DNA of 64,000 bases, from contig NZ_CAJGZK010000002.1 of assembly GCF_904846215.1 (NCBI RefSeq), forward strand, positions 124,001 to 188,000. The letters are read 5' to 3'. Positions 30,191 through 40,798 of this stretch are shown one piece after another. Origin of the DNA: Psychrobacter glacincola (GTDB lineage: Bacteria > Pseudomonadota > Gammaproteobacteria > Pseudomonadales > Moraxellaceae). Positions within the stretch are counted from its first letter, which is position 1; every line of letters starts with the position of its first letter. A model generated the notes under the pieces. The model worked only from the letters and a program-made list of their open reading frames with translations. It was not told where the DNA came from and ran no database searches. The translations under genes were made by a program, and so were the position numbers.

Positions 30191-33100
30191 TTAGAACTGC
30201 CAACTATAAACCACATCCACGGCATTTTCTGCTGCTGACGTTGCCTCTACATAGATACGGCGGGTCAACTGGTAACGTATCGATAGGCTATTTTGCGCAT
30301 TAAAGACGCCCACACCATAGCGGATATATAAGTCAGGGGTCACATAACCGGTGACATTGACATTGGTATCTTCACTGCTGCCTGAAGCATCAACCGTCAA
30401 GCTTTGGAAGCCAAATGCTTGACCGATTTGATTGGTCAAATTACGCGTACCGCTCAGCCCAAAGCTCAGTCCAGCAGCCGCTAAGTTATTGGTAACTTGA
30501 GATTTAAAGCCTTGCTCACTGATTTGAGTGGCGCTTTGATTATTAATACGACCCGTTATCAAAGCATTCATCGCCTGCTGCTGCGTAAGCCCAGCATTGT
30601 TGAAAACGATAATATTAGGGCTTTCGGTATTACCTTTGACGCGGACACCAACTGTTTTACCGCTAATATTCTTAACCGCTTCGATACTCAGACTCGGTTT
30701 CATCACATCGCCGTTAAAGCGCACTTGACCATAGTTAAGCTCTAGATTTTGACCAAAGGCGTTGATATTGGTACGACGTGATACTTGCACGACACCTTTT
30801 GCGCGCATGATGCCCGTACCATTTTGCGTGATATTAATCGCCCCTGCTAAAGGAATCACCGCACCAAAACCGCGGAAGTTAATATCATTGCCCAAATCGA
30901 TACCGATATCAGCATTGATTGACCAAGGTTTTGAGATGGCCAAGACCTCATCAATATTACCAATGAGGCGACGGTCAAGCACAACGACGTCTTCGCTTTG
31001 AGTAACGATGTCTTCACTAGCTTCTGGTGGACGAATGGTCGCTGACGGCACACTGACTGCCCCTGTAATATTGACATAACGATCGCCTGGACGCACGATA
31101 ATATCGATATCAGGATTGACTTCAGCCACTAATAATGGCGGCTGGGTTAATACCAAACGCTTGCCAATAATACTCAGTTTTGCCTGTAGTTTTTGTTGCC
31201 AGTCAACGGTGCCGGTGAGCGTTCCAGTACCTGTGCCACTATTAAACTTGCCATCAATGACCGCTTGCGTACCACGAATTTTGGCGTTGGCATTCACTTT
31301 ATTTAAATTAATGGGCAAACCAAGGACCGCCATACGACCATTAGCCAACTTCACATCACCATAGAACTGCGGCTTATCTAGCGTACCTCCTAAGCCACCT
31401 GCCATGGTGATATTGCCTTCAAGCACTCGCATCCCAGGAAAGAAAGGCTTGAAAATGGCCAAGTTAAGCTCATTGAGCACAAGTGCACCTGAGATTGGTT
31501 TTGGCGTTTTATAAGGGTCGATGATGACTTCTGCATAACCACGAGCACCGCGACCTGTATTGATATCTGAGCGTATTTTTAGACCATTTGGTACAGACAC
31601 AGCAATGAGTGAAATACGCTTGTAAGGTAGGGTGACAGGCAAGCTATCGCCGTCTTGAATCAAGCCAATTTTACCGTTGTCAGAGTACAGTGTGGTGTTA
31701 ATGGTCGGTGGACGACCACGTTGCCAGCCGATAATCGCCTTACCATTAATCTTGCCGTGCCAATCAATATCTTTCGGTAAAAACGCCGAAAATAGCGAGG
31801 TATCTATTTTCTGTATCGCCAAATCAACTTGACCACTGGCAGCTGAAGCGATGAGGTTTTCACGTAAACACAGCTTGCCGGTTTGGTCAGTCGCCTGCCA
31901 ACAATGTGCCGCCAGCTGTACTTTTAAGTCCGAGCTATTTTTACCTTGTTTCTTAGGCAAATTAACAATCAGTTGCGCCGGCTGCAACTGATTTAATGTG
32001 GCATATTTGGATTTAACTTGACCCTTGCCGATGACGCCTGACCAGCTAAGCTTATCTCGATTAAAGCCACCTTTGAGCCTTGCTGAGATATTGAGCTTCT
32101 CATTAAGCAGATCAAAATCAACTACGTGCGCTTGTTCAGTACCATTAAAGGTTGCCTTAAGACTTTTGAAACTTTGCCCCGCCACTGTTAATCCTTCGGC
32201 AGTGACAATGAACTGGCTTGGACTGTTTGCTAAGTTAACCAGTTTGCCGCGAATACGACCTTGACGTAGTATAAAGCCTGGCAGCGAGATACGCTCACCT
32301 ACCAAATCAACATAGATCGTCGGCAATGCTTGTCCTGCTGGCTGTGACAAAGTGGCACCGCCAGAGACTTTACCACCAAGCTTATCTGAGAGCTGATCAA
32401 GGCTTGTGATATTAATTTTAGCTTGTAGCTGTTTGGCATTACCGTTAGCGGTGAGGTAATTATCACCCCAACGCAGTACCAAATTATTGGCATTTAAGCT
32501 TTCAATTAACGCGTTCACTTGCTTATATTGTGCCTGCGCATCTTGTTTTTGCAAACGTTGGAAATAGCTTGCCAAGTCTTTTGGTAGATGTAGTTTGGCT
32601 GTCAAGCTGCCTTTGGCGCTAAGTGGTTGACCTTTTAACATCCCACTCAAATTTACTTGTTTGATATTAATCGTCTGCTGGGTATCGCCCCAACGTCCAC
32701 TGCTATCAATGGTGCCGGTAATCGTACTCGGTATGTCCTTGAAGAAATAACCTAAATTAAAGCGATCCATGACTGCATCAATATCCCAAGCAAGACCTTG
32801 GCGCATATCAACGGTGCCTTTAGCATCAATACTGCCTGCTGCGCCCACATGTCGGAAACGCTTGATACGAATGAGCTGTGCATTACCACTGGCATCAATG
32901 GTCAGTTTACCTGCTGGCAATTGCTCAGCGTCTAAGACCCCATCAAAGTTTACGACGAAATTTTTCAGTACGCCTTTTGCCTTAGCATTATTCTTTGGCG
33001 GACTTTGCCATACGCCACTGGTTTTTAAATCGCCGGTAATAATGGCAGCATTATTAGGCAAGAAATAACCCAGATTAAACTTATCAAAGCGACCATCTAG

Positions 33101-35185
33101 CGTCCAGCCGATGTTATTTCTTAGGTCAATAACACCTTTGGCTTTGACCGCACCTGCTTCGCCATTATAATTTAACTTACGAACACTAATCAGATTTGGC
33201 GTACCAGCGGCATCGATTGATAAGCGACCTTTTGGCACATCAGCGGTATCAATTTGACCATCAAAACGCGCGTCAAAGACCGATAGCTTACCGCCGATAA
33301 TATCGACACTGGCATCACCGCTGCCAGTGATACCGATATCACGACCTTTCTGCGTGGCATCCAGCTGCGCTTGCAAATCCGTATTATTAAAACTGATAAT
33401 ATGCCGCTGACCTTTAACGCGGTTTTTAGTGATATTCAGCAGTCGCCCGCGGGCACTGATACGACCAGTTAGGCGCTCAAGTGGTATGTCACTGCGGTAT
33501 TTTTTGGGCAATAAGCCATTGGTACGTGCATCAATCTGCCAAGTAAGCGGACGTTTTTTACTTGCCAATTGAATCTGACCTGTCCCTGATAAATCGCCCA
33601 CCACCCCTTTATAGTTTAGGCGGTTGATATCAATGACATTGCCAGCCTTACGCAGCTTGACATCGTAATTGCCTTTGGGCGCAGCATTCAGCTCATTAAT
33701 AATGGCTTTACCATCGACCGAAAGATTTGCGCCGCGGACAATCACCTTTGCTTGTCCACTAGGGCTATCAATGTTGCCGATATTAGGGATATTTTTACGT
33801 ACAAGGTTCTGCCATTTCGCATCAATATACAAAGGCGCGACTTGCTTAGATTTGGCTGAGGTTTTGCCACGGACGATATTGGCATTGACTCGCTCACCAT
33901 CACGCTGACGTAATGCCGCATCCAGTTCCATATTACCTGCATTATTTTTTTGCTGATAATGAACGGACAATCGACCGTTTAACTTTTGCGGGGCATATAC
34001 TTTAAAGGCTGCATATTTTTTAGGAATGACGCGCCGCACATCAAAGTTACTGCCGCTTGCTCTTACCTTGGCATCAAAACTGCCGTTCCAATCCAAGATA
34101 CCTTGCAATATCAAATTGCCAGCGGCAACATCGGCATCTAAGCGATCGACACGTAACTGACGATTGGCAAGAATGGCGCGTCCTTGGTACTGTCCTGAGG
34201 GAATGTCTTTGGCGGTCAATTCGGTATTGATACGCAGGCGTATCTCTGAGATCACACCTGATGCGGTCGCGATACCACTCTTTAAGTGGATGTTTTGACT
34301 GTCCGCATAAGGCACCAGAATATCGTCCCATTCAAGCTTTGCCTGAAACGGCGCATCAGGATCCAAACCTTGCACCACAAAGTCGCCACTAACCGCACCA
34401 TCATTGTAACGGCTACTGATCTTGCCAACGGTACGCTTTAACGTGCCTGTTACGGTGATGTTCAGCGGGTCAATATAGGCTTTTTCTAAAGCGCTGACCT
34501 CTACAATGGCACTCAAATCTAAAGGATAGTCGCCTTGTAAATCGGCATGACCCTCTAAAGCACTGACCTTAACCATATCACCATATCGCAAACTACCGCG
34601 ACCAACCGTCACCATACTGCCAACCCAAGTCAAATCACGGGCTTCAACATCATGCACAACAATGGGGTCACGGGTTACTTGCTTATAAATAACGGTTTTT
34701 ACTTTTGCATGATCGAAACGTAGATTGACCGGTAAGCTTAAGGTTCTATAATCGAAAGCTTTGCCTGTTGGCGGTTTTTTATTGATAATCTCAATGGTTT
34801 GTATGTCTGCATCACGCAAGTGCACTTCTTTGGCAAAGACGGCGCGCCAGCCTATTTTGACATAGGCTTTATCTACCAATATCTCAAGATCTTCATTGGC
34901 AACAATATCGATATCAGTGAGCCATAGACCCTCGCGCAGATTACCGCTACCGTATTTGAATTCAATACCGGTTTCTGCACTGATTTTTCCTAAGATAAAC
35001 TTAGTACCTGACTCAGTACCCGCCGCATATAAGAAGATGGCAAACATAATCGCTAGCACGATAAGAATCAGCACCAGCAATTTGAGCACAAAAGATACTG
35101 GATACCAACGTCTTACGGCGCGGGCATCTCGTTGTGCTGGATCTTCATCTAATGGCTCATTAGGCAGGGTATTTTTGGTCGACAT
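30191..35185 (-). CDS. tamB: Translocation and assembly module protein TamB
   Basis: TamB is a large AsmA-like lipid-transfer bridge spanning the periplasm and working with TamA. At about 1664 residues it is longer than E. coli TamB (1259). One N-terminal transmembrane helix lies at about 31-51 (SFVLKLLVLILIVLAIMFAIF). A long beta-taco repeat region follows with recurring motifs such as GKLSVFDARFDGQID and PKGRLSIDASG-type segments. The conserved DUF490 C-terminal domain follows (GYVTPDLYIRYGVGVFNAQ, ending VVYSWQF). ATG at 35185 is preferred over TTG at 35194, though the ribosome site is weak either way. It lies 67-76 bp after tamA on the same strand, so the two are likely one operon. Confidence 0.94.
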   Translation of the reverse strand: MSTKNTLPNEPLDEDPAQRDARAVRRWYPVSFVLKLLVLILIVLAIMFAIFLYAAGTESGTKFILGKISAETGIEFKYGSGNLREGLWLTDIDIVANEDLEILVDKAYVKIGWRAVFAKEVHLRDADIQTIEIINKKPPTGKAFDYRTLSLPVNLRFDHAKVKTVIYKQVTRDPIVVHDVEARDLTWVGSMVTVGRGSLRYGDMVKVSALEGHADLQGDYPLDLSAIVEVSALEKAYIDPLNITVTGTLKRTVGKISSRYNDGAVSGDFVVQGLDPDAPFQAKLEWDDILVPYADSQNIHLKSGIATASGVISEIRLRINTELTAKDIPSGQYQGRAILANRQLRVDRLDADVAAGNLILQGILDWNGSFDAKVRASGSNFDVRRVIPKKYAAFKVYAPQKLNGRLSVHYQQKNNAGNMELDAALRQRDGERVNANIVRGKTSAKSKQVAPLYIDAKWQNLVRKNIPNIGNIDSPSGQAKVIVRGANLSVDGKAIINELNAAPKGNYDVKLRKAGNVIDINRLNYKGVVGDLSGTGQIQLASKKRPLTWQIDARTNGLLPKKYRSDIPLERLTGRISARGRLLNITKNRVKGQRHIISFNNTDLQAQLDATQKGRDIGITGSGDASVDIIGGKLSVFDARFDGQIDTADVPKGRLSIDAAGTPNLISVRKLNYNGEAGAVKAKGVIDLRNNIGWTLDGRFDKFNLGYFLPNNAAIITGDLKTSGVWQSPPKNNAKAKGVLKNFVVNFDGVLDAEQLPAGKLTIDASGNAQLIRIKRFRHVGAAGSIDAKGTVDMRQGLAWDIDAVMDRFNLGYFFKDIPSTITGTIDSSGRWGDTQQTINIKQVNLSGMLKGQPLSAKGSLTAKLHLPKDLASYFQRLQKQDAQAQYKQVNALIESLNANNLVLRWGDNYLTANGNAKQLQAKINITSLDQLSDKLGGKVSGGATLSQPAGQALPTIYVDLVGERISLPGFILRQGRIRGKLVNLANSPSQFIVTAEGLTVAGQSFKSLKATFNGTEQAHVVDFDLLNEKLNISARLKGGFNRDKLSWSGVIGKGQVKSKYATLNQLQPAQLIVNLPKKQGKNSSDLKVQLAAHCWQATDQTGKLCLRENLIASAASGQVDLAIQKIDTSLFSAFLPKDIDWHGKINGKAIIGWQRGRPPTINTTLYSDNGKIGLIQDGDSLPVTLPYKRISLIAVSVPNGLKIRSDINTGRGARGYAEVIIDPYKTPKPISGALVLNELNLAIFKPFFPGMRVLEGNITMAGGLGGTLDKPQFYGDVKLANGRMAVLGLPINLNKVNANAKIRGTQAVIDGKFNSGTGTGTLTGTVDWQQKLQAKLSIIGKRLVLTQPPLLVAEVNPDIDIIVRPGDRYVNITGAVSVPSATIRPPEASEDIVTQSEDVVVLDRRLIGNIDEVLAISKPWSINADIGIDLGNDINFRGFGAVIPLAGAINITQNGTGIMRAKGVVQVSRRTNINAFGQNLELNYGQVRFNGDVMKPSLSIEAVKNISGKTVGVRVKGNTESPNIIVFNNAGLTQQQAMNALITGRINNQSATQISEQGFKSQVTNNLAAAGLSFGLSGTRNLTNQIGQAFGFQSLTVDASGSSEDTNVNVTGYVTPDLYIRYGVGVFNAQNSLSIRYQLTRRIYVEATSAAENAVDVVYSWQF

Positions 35186-35261
35186 GACACTCAACTACGT
35201 TAAAGAATGAATTACCAGCAATCGCTAGAATAATAAAGACAACGGTTTTGCTTATATACTT

Positions 35262-38200
35262 TTACAAAGGAGAGCCAATAAACAGATGCAATCTGACTGG
35301 AATACTCTCTTCTGTCACGCCAGCGGCAACATCGACGCGCACCACGCCAACGGGCGATGCCCAGCGGATACCGACGCCGACGCCAACTTTGGTGTCTGTA
35401 TCAAAATCTTTGTCATAAGCGTTACCGATGTCGGTGAAAACCGCCCCGCGAAAGCCGGGTTTAAACTCATAGTTATATTCTGCACTACCAACCGCGAGGA
35501 TTTGTCCTCCGGTCAGATAACCTTTATCCAGTGGCGATAAGCTTTCGTAGTCATAACCACGGATACTTTGGTCACCACCAGCAAAGAAGCGCAGCTTATA
35601 AGGCACCTCATTAAAGTCATCGGCCCAAATATAACCGGTATTGATACTGCCAAGCACTTGATGCTTATCATCGGCACCAAAGCTATAAATACCGCTGACG
35701 CCAGCGCGAGCAATTGCTAGATTAGTATCGCTAAGCGCTTTATCAGCACCCGCTTCAATCGAATAGTACTGGCGGATACCGCTAGTAGGATTGGTCGCAC
35801 TGTCCACATCTGTCTTACTGATGCCATAACCAAGTAATAATGCTTGCTGTCTGGGCTTTGAGGACGTAAAGCGAATAGGAAGGTCGTTTAACCTCGCTTC
35901 ATCATCAATACCCGTCTCTAACTCATCTAAACGGTAGCGCAGAGAGTAGCTCCGATTCCAACCCGTTTCACGGCGGATATTACGCGCCAGCGACCCTTTT
36001 AGCGTCTTAGTAGACAAATCGAAATTGCCTCCGCCTTGATTAATCGACTCTTCTTCATAAGTCAAACTTGCTTCAAGCTTATCATTCAAAGGATGTTTCC
36101 AAGGCCTGCTAGCATAGACACCGACATTTTTAGTAATTCTCGAAACTTCTGTCTCAAGCCCTGCCTGATAGCCTTTACGATTGAGCAGGTTATAATCTAT
36201 TTTTGCGGTTGCACGGACACCTGTATCTGTACCATAACCAATACCCACCTGAGCATCGCGCGGTTTATTCGCCGCCACGAACACGTATAATGGTACTTTC
36301 TTACTCTCTAACACTTCTTGCGGTGTTTTACGCCCTGCCAATGTTGGTGGCACAAAGTTCTCATCCGCCAATATACTTTTCTCATCAGGGAATATCTTTT
36401 GGGCAATGTCAGTGATACTATCACTGATTTTGCCTAAAATACTGCTTGAATCTTGGTCTTTTTCATCTAGCAACCGATCATTTGGCAGACGACTTAAGCG
36501 TTCTGCTTTTTGCTTAATCGCTTGCAACTTCTCAAGCGTCTCTTCATCGGCTTCAAATTCGATAGCAGCAATGTCGGCCGCATTTACTTTTTCTCCGCTA
36601 TTGGTATAAAGCTCGCCGTCATTGCTCACACCTTCTATTTGGCGAGCATTAGCATTAGAAGTATCATCAATCTCGTCATCTATCGTTTCAATAGTGTTTT
36701 CAGCATTTGGTGAGTTATCAAAGGCTAAGGTAGCACTTTGTGTGCGCTCATCTGGTGGCAAAATCGATTCAACGTTGATGGTATTAAAATAACGGGTCGC
36801 CGATAAATCATTGCTAAATTTGGTCACCGCGGGACGATAAAACGGGTCGCCCTCTTTAAAGTCGAATAACTGCCTTAACAATGACAATTCAACGGGGAGT
36901 TTTTCGGGGTCACGTGTCAGTGTCCCAGACTCTTTATCATAAGTAAAAAATACCACTTCATCAAACTTGTAGCGATCGCCAGTATTGTAAACCAGCGAAA
37001 CATCTGCTGTGTTATCAGGCAAGATAATATCGACGGACTTATTTAACCAATATTGATCAAAATAACCGTAGGTATTACTGAGTGATTCAAGGGCAGATTT
37101 GCTGTCTTTATAGACGCGGTGGTTAAAGATATCGCCTTCTTTTGGTGGCAAATCTTTTTCTAACGCCGCAAATTCTTTTTGCTCACTGCCTGCACCGCGA
37201 ATATCAACAATTCGACTATCGACGCGTACTGGTTCACCAAGCTTTTCAATGATGACATCTATTGTGTCTGTATAAGGCTGGCGTAAACGCAAGCTCACAT
37301 CATAGTAACCGACCGCTTTTGCTGCATCTAAGGCGGTTTGGCGTAAACGCGGTAGAGCTGCTGTAAAGTCAACGACAGATTGCACAGTGGTGTCGTCAAG
37401 CGCCGCCTTGATGTTCTTGATGGGCTGCACATCGTCATCCGCTTTGACTAGTATCGGCTTGGTATTGACAGCATTGCTATTGTTAGCTGCGGCTTGTTGC
37501 AAATAAATCGTAGTGTCTACATGTGGTAGCGCCAGTGAGCTGGCATTAAACAACCGATTATAGAGGCGCTTGACGATATTGCCTTTATTACGCGCCATCG
37601 GGCTTGGCGTCTTAGCTTGCTCGATACTTTCGCTAATTGCCCCAGTATCATTTTCATAATCTGGCAAATAATCATCAGGATCGATCGAGTTTTCTGTATT
37701 ATTTGATTGATTGACGTTGGCTAAAATGTCGTTATCTGTCATCTCACTGCCATTACCGCTACTGACAGCATCGCTAACAGTAATAGGACGCGCCATAATC
37801 TCTGCGGTCTCAGCTCGCTCGGCAGCCGTTTCAGTAATGCCTAACGTGTCTAAATTACTGGGTATCGGCAAATTGGTCGCATCCAGCTCCACATCCAGCC
37901 CAATCGGTGGCGTGCGATCATCTAAAGTGGCAATTGGTGCATCAAAACCACTATTATTACTAGTGCCAATATTACTAGTACCAATCCTATCGATATCTTG
38001 CGCGTTCTGCCTGTCCATCGCCGCAAGCTCACGATCAATCTCGTCAGGCGTCATCATCTGATAGCCCTGCTGCTGTATCGCTGCGGCTTGCTGCTCTAGA
38101 TCTTGATTGGCATCAAAAGTTTGCGCATCATCAAAATCATTATTCAAGCTATTTGCATTTTCTTGAGTAACAGTGTTATTAGTCTTGCCAGCTGAATTTT

Positions 38201-38642
38201 TCGCGTCCGACTTCTCAATACCTAGCGTTTGCTCACTATAATCATCCAATACGGATTGCTCAATAATGCCTTGCTCAACCGCTTTTTTTAGGCGCAGCGC
38301 ATCTAACGCCATATCTAATTGACTGTCATCATCAGAAATAACCGCTTTGGCGGTTTTTGGTGACGCTGCTGTAGCAGTCTTTGCCGTTATTTGGCTGTTT
38401 GTAGCGCTGTTATTTAAATCAGTAGTAGCGGCAAAAGCAGCAGGAGCAAGACTACAACCAAAGCCGACCAAGCTTGTGGTCAATGCACTAAACAACGCTG
38501 TGCGGGTAAAATAAAGACGCGGCGTATCATTAGCATTAATAGCAGCGCTAGATTTTATTGAGCCATTTGAGCAACCTAAGAGGTCAGGCAACTTAACGGG
38601 TAAGTTGTGCGCTGGCGTTGAAGGCTGGTGTTTCATATTCAT
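35262..38642 (-). CDS. tamA: TamA, Omp85-family outer-membrane assembly protein, enlarged
   Basis: TamA inserts outer-membrane proteins and pairs with TamB. This one is 1126 residues, about twice E. coli TamA (577). A signal or membrane segment near 48-72 (LFSALTTSLVGFGCSLAPAAFAA) is followed by about 330 residues of Asp/Asn/Gln/Ala-rich low-complexity sequence. The POTRA domains come next, from about 400 (VVDFTAALPRLRQTALDAAKAVGYYDVSL). The third POTRA is split by an acidic insertion of about 145 residues (about 635-778) before its last strand (VPLYVFVAANKP). The 16-strand barrel follows (VGIGYGTDTGVRATAKIDY to the C-terminal FIGSPL). Two ATG codons (38642, 38636) compete. The N-terminal expansion is at the sequence level; its role is unknown. 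Confidence 0.92.
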   Translation of the reverse strand: MNMKHQPSTPAHNLPVKLPDLLGCSNGSIKSSAAINANDTPRLYFTRTALFSALTTSLVGFGCSLAPAAFAATTDLNNSATNSQITAKTATAASPKTAKAVISDDDSQLDMALDALRLKKAVEQGIIEQSVLDDYSEQTLGIEKSDAKNSAGKTNNTVTQENANSLNNDFDDAQTFDANQDLEQQAAAIQQQGYQMMTPDEIDRELAAMDRQNAQDIDRIGTSNIGTSNNSGFDAPIATLDDRTPPIGLDVELDATNLPIPSNLDTLGITETAAERAETAEIMARPITVSDAVSSGNGSEMTDNDILANVNQSNNTENSIDPDDYLPDYENDTGAISESIEQAKTPSPMARNKGNIVKRLYNRLFNASSLALPHVDTTIYLQQAAANNSNAVNTKPILVKADDDVQPIKNIKAALDDTTVQSVVDFTAALPRLRQTALDAAKAVGYYDVSLRLRQPYTDTIDVIIEKLGEPVRVDSRIVDIRGAGSEQKEFAALEKDLPPKEGDIFNHRVYKDSKSALESLSNTYGYFDQYWLNKSVDIILPDNTADVSLVYNTGDRYKFDEVVFFTYDKESGTLTRDPEKLPVELSLLRQLFDFKEGDPFYRPAVTKFSNDLSATRYFNTINVESILPPDERTQSATLAFDNSPNAENTIETIDDEIDDTSNANARQIEGVSNDGELYTNSGEKVNAADIAAIEFEADEETLEKLQAIKQKAERLSRLPNDRLLDEKDQDSSSILGKISDSITDIAQKIFPDEKSILADENFVPPTLAGRKTPQEVLESKKVPLYVFVAANKPRDAQVGIGYGTDTGVRATAKIDYNLLNRKGYQAGLETEVSRITKNVGVYASRPWKHPLNDKLEASLTYEEESINQGGGNFDLSTKTLKGSLARNIRRETGWNRSYSLRYRLDELETGIDDEARLNDLPIRFTSSKPRQQALLLGYGISKTDVDSATNPTSGIRQYYSIEAGADKALSDTNLAIARAGVSGIYSFGADDKHQVLGSINTGYIWADDFNEVPYKLRFFAGGDQSIRGYDYESLSPLDKGYLTGGQILAVGSAEYNYEFKPGFRGAVFTDIGNAYDKDFDTDTKVGVGVGIRWASPVGVVRVDVAAGVTEESIPVRLHLFIGSPL

Positions 38643-39258
38643 TCCTATTCCCTCACGCAGTGCAAGGTTGCTGACGCTGACGACTACTAAGTCTTAGCGG
38701 TAAATACAGTGCTGACAATGATTGTAATGATTGTAATAAACTAAAGCATTTTTTTAACTTGCGATTTTACTTCTTATCTGACGGTTTAGCCTATGATTGA
38801 AGCATTATCACATCATTAGCATATAAAAAATTACTCGAATCAGACCATTTAAGCGCTGGCAAACCTTCGCTATAGTCAATCCACTTTTAAAAGGGTGCAG
38901 AACTACTGGGGTTAATGATTCGCAGCCTCTGTCGGCTAGCTATAGCAAGCAAGAAAAATTAATCCCAGTAGTACCTTATAACATTTGTATTTCTTTTATT
39001 TAGGACCGACTATATTGGTCACTTTATTAGAATTTAATCGGCTAAAATTTACAAATCATAACTTAGTTAATTATGAAATCATAGCATTGGACGTATGTAT
39101 TTTTATCAAAGCCTTGCTATTATACGGCTTAACATTGATAAAACCTATGCCATATTTAGTTAAGTTTTTGATAGCGTTGATAATTATCACAATATTGATG
39201 GTTATCTTCTCCGTTTTGCTTCTCTTTTACTTGTCTTGACTCATTTGTAGGAATTTTC
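38643..39258. other. Divergent promoter region between tamA and the LplT-like gene
   Basis: This 616-bp spacer contains MITE copy 5 (38873-39012). After it, a frame of up to 84 codons (38985-39239) could encode a hydrophobic peptide. It starts with TTG inside the MITE and its last 30 codons (MPYLVKFLIALIIITIL) are the only convincing membrane segment. There is no ribosome site, so I do not call it a gene. Promoters for both flanking genes should be here. Confidence 0.5.
38873..39012 (+). mobile_element. MITE-like element copy 5 (140 bp, second subfamily)
   Basis: It begins TAGTCAATCCACTTTTAAAA, ends GGACCGACTA, and is flanked by TA (38871-38872, 39013-39014). The core (GCAGCCTCTGTC, AGCAAGCAAGAAAAATTAAT) is shared with the 134-bp copies, but the arms are TACTGGGGTTAAT and ATTAATCCCAGTA and the ends differ. 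Copy 8 at 58153 shares these ends, defining a second subfamily. Confidence 0.8.
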
Positions 39259-40599
39259 ATGGCCAATCAGTTTCAGTTATTTAAGCGTCGCCGTTTTAGC
39301 GCCATGTTTTTTACCCAGTTCTTGGGAGCGTTTAATGACAATATTTTTAAGCAAGCTCTGATATTAGTCTTGACCTACACGGCGGCGAGCCAGCTTGGCG
39401 TTGAGGTCAGTATTTTGAATAACTTGGCGGCCATGTTATTTATTTTGCCGTATTTTCTATTTTCGGCACTGGCAGGACAAATCGCTGACAAGTTTGAAAA
39501 GTCCAAATTGACCCGCTTAACCAAGCTGCTTGAGCTGTCAATTATGGTGATTGCGGCAGTGGGCTTTGTGTTTGAGTGGTACGCACTCTTATTTGTTGCG
39601 TTGTTTTTGATGGGCACACAATCTACCTTTTTTGGACCCATCAAATATGCCTATTTACCACAAGCAATGCAAGAAGATGAGCTGGTCGGTGCCAATGGTC
39701 TGTTTCAAATGGGCACATCATTAGCGATATTACTCGGTATGATTATTGCGGGCGTCTTAACCCAAGTACCGCAGCCGCTATACTGGATTAGTCTGACGGT
39801 ATTAGTCGTTGCGATATTAGGTTATTTTGCCGCCCGATCTATACCTACTATGCCAGCGATGCAGCCTGATTTGAAGATTAATTGGAATATCTTTACCACC
39901 AGTGTCTCAACGGTACGTTATTTATATTCGTTACGGTTTTTATTCTTTGTTATCTTGGGCAATAGCTGGTTTTGGTTTTATGGCGCGACTTTTTTGACCC
40001 AAACGCCTGAATTCAGCAAAGTTATCTTACATGGCGATGAGTCAGTGGTAATTTTCTTACTGACTTTATTTTCAGTTGGGGTATCCATTGGCTCATTATT
40101 ATGCAAAAGGCTCACTAAAAATCAGGTCAGCTTACGGCTGCTACCCTTTGGTATCGCTGGTTTAAGTATCTTTGCTATCGACTTATATTTTTCTCTATCA
40201 GGATTGTCGATTGATGTGAGTAGCGAGACCTTAATCGGAGTGAGCGGATTATTTGCTATCTCTGGCAGCTGGCGCGTCTTTGTCGATTTATTCTTTTTGG
40301 GCTTTAGTGGCGGCTTATATATCGTCCCTTTATATGCGTCTATGCAGGCGTATGCACCCAAGAGCCACCGCGCGCGCATTGTTGGTGCCAATAATATTTT
40401 CAATGCCATATTTATGGTTGGCTCCGCTATCTTCTCAATCGTTGTCTTAAATAGCTTGGGTATGTCACTACCGCAGTTGTTCTTAGTCACGGGCTTGCTC
40501 AATATTGCCTTTGGGATATTTTTATATGCCAAGCTGAACCAACATATCAAACATGCCAGCATCCAAACTCATGATGATGGGTTGAACAGACATGATTAA
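39259..40599 (+). CDS. MFS transporter, LplT-like (lysophospholipid transporter family)
   Basis: This 446-residue inner-membrane protein has about 12 transmembrane segments. The N-terminus FFTQFLGAFNDNIFKQAL and the loop GTQSTFFGPIKYAYLPQAM with ELVGANGLFQMGTS are diagnostic of the LplT subfamily. LplT flips lysophosphatidylethanolamine inward for reacylation by Aas; in many bacteria the two are fused, but here no acyltransferase domain is attached and none is adjacent. AGGAA before the ATG supports the start. The substrate is inferred from family only. Confidence 0.85.
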   Translation: MANQFQLFKRRRFSAMFFTQFLGAFNDNIFKQALILVLTYTAASQLGVEVSILNNLAAMLFILPYFLFSALAGQIADKFEKSKLTRLTKLLELSIMVIAAVGFVFEWYALLFVALFLMGTQSTFFGPIKYAYLPQAMQEDELVGANGLFQMGTSLAILLGMIIAGVLTQVPQPLYWISLTVLVVAILGYFAARSIPTMPAMQPDLKINWNIFTTSVSTVRYLYSLRFLFFVILGNSWFWFYGATFLTQTPEFSKVILHGDESVVIFLLTLFSVGVSIGSLLCKRLTKNQVSLRLLPFGIAGLSIFAIDLYFSLSGLSIDVSSETLIGVSGLFAISGSWRVFVDLFFLGFSGGLYIVPLYASMQAYAPKSHRARIVGANNIFNAIFMVGSAIFSIVVLNSLGMSLPQLFLVTGLLNIAFGIFLYAKLNQHIKHASIQTHDDGLNRHD

Positions 40600-40798
40600 A
40601 GGGTTTAAGGATTGGCACCAACAGCATTAATGACAACTGTTATTATAAGTCGATTGCTGAGCGCCTCATTATTATGATGCCGACCATTGATATTGTTTGC
40701 TATAGTAAGCTATAAGATTAAATAGTGGCCGTTGCAGCGCTCTACAAGGCTCATAGCAACCCGTCATTTATAATAAATAATGCCATCAGGAGTGAATC

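Noticed and set aside
38985..39239. 84-codon frame encoding hydrophobic peptide upstream of the LplT-like gene
   Set aside because: Begins with TTG inside a MITE copy; no ribosome site before any start. The last 30 codons look membrane-like, but AT-rich DNA readily gives such sequence.
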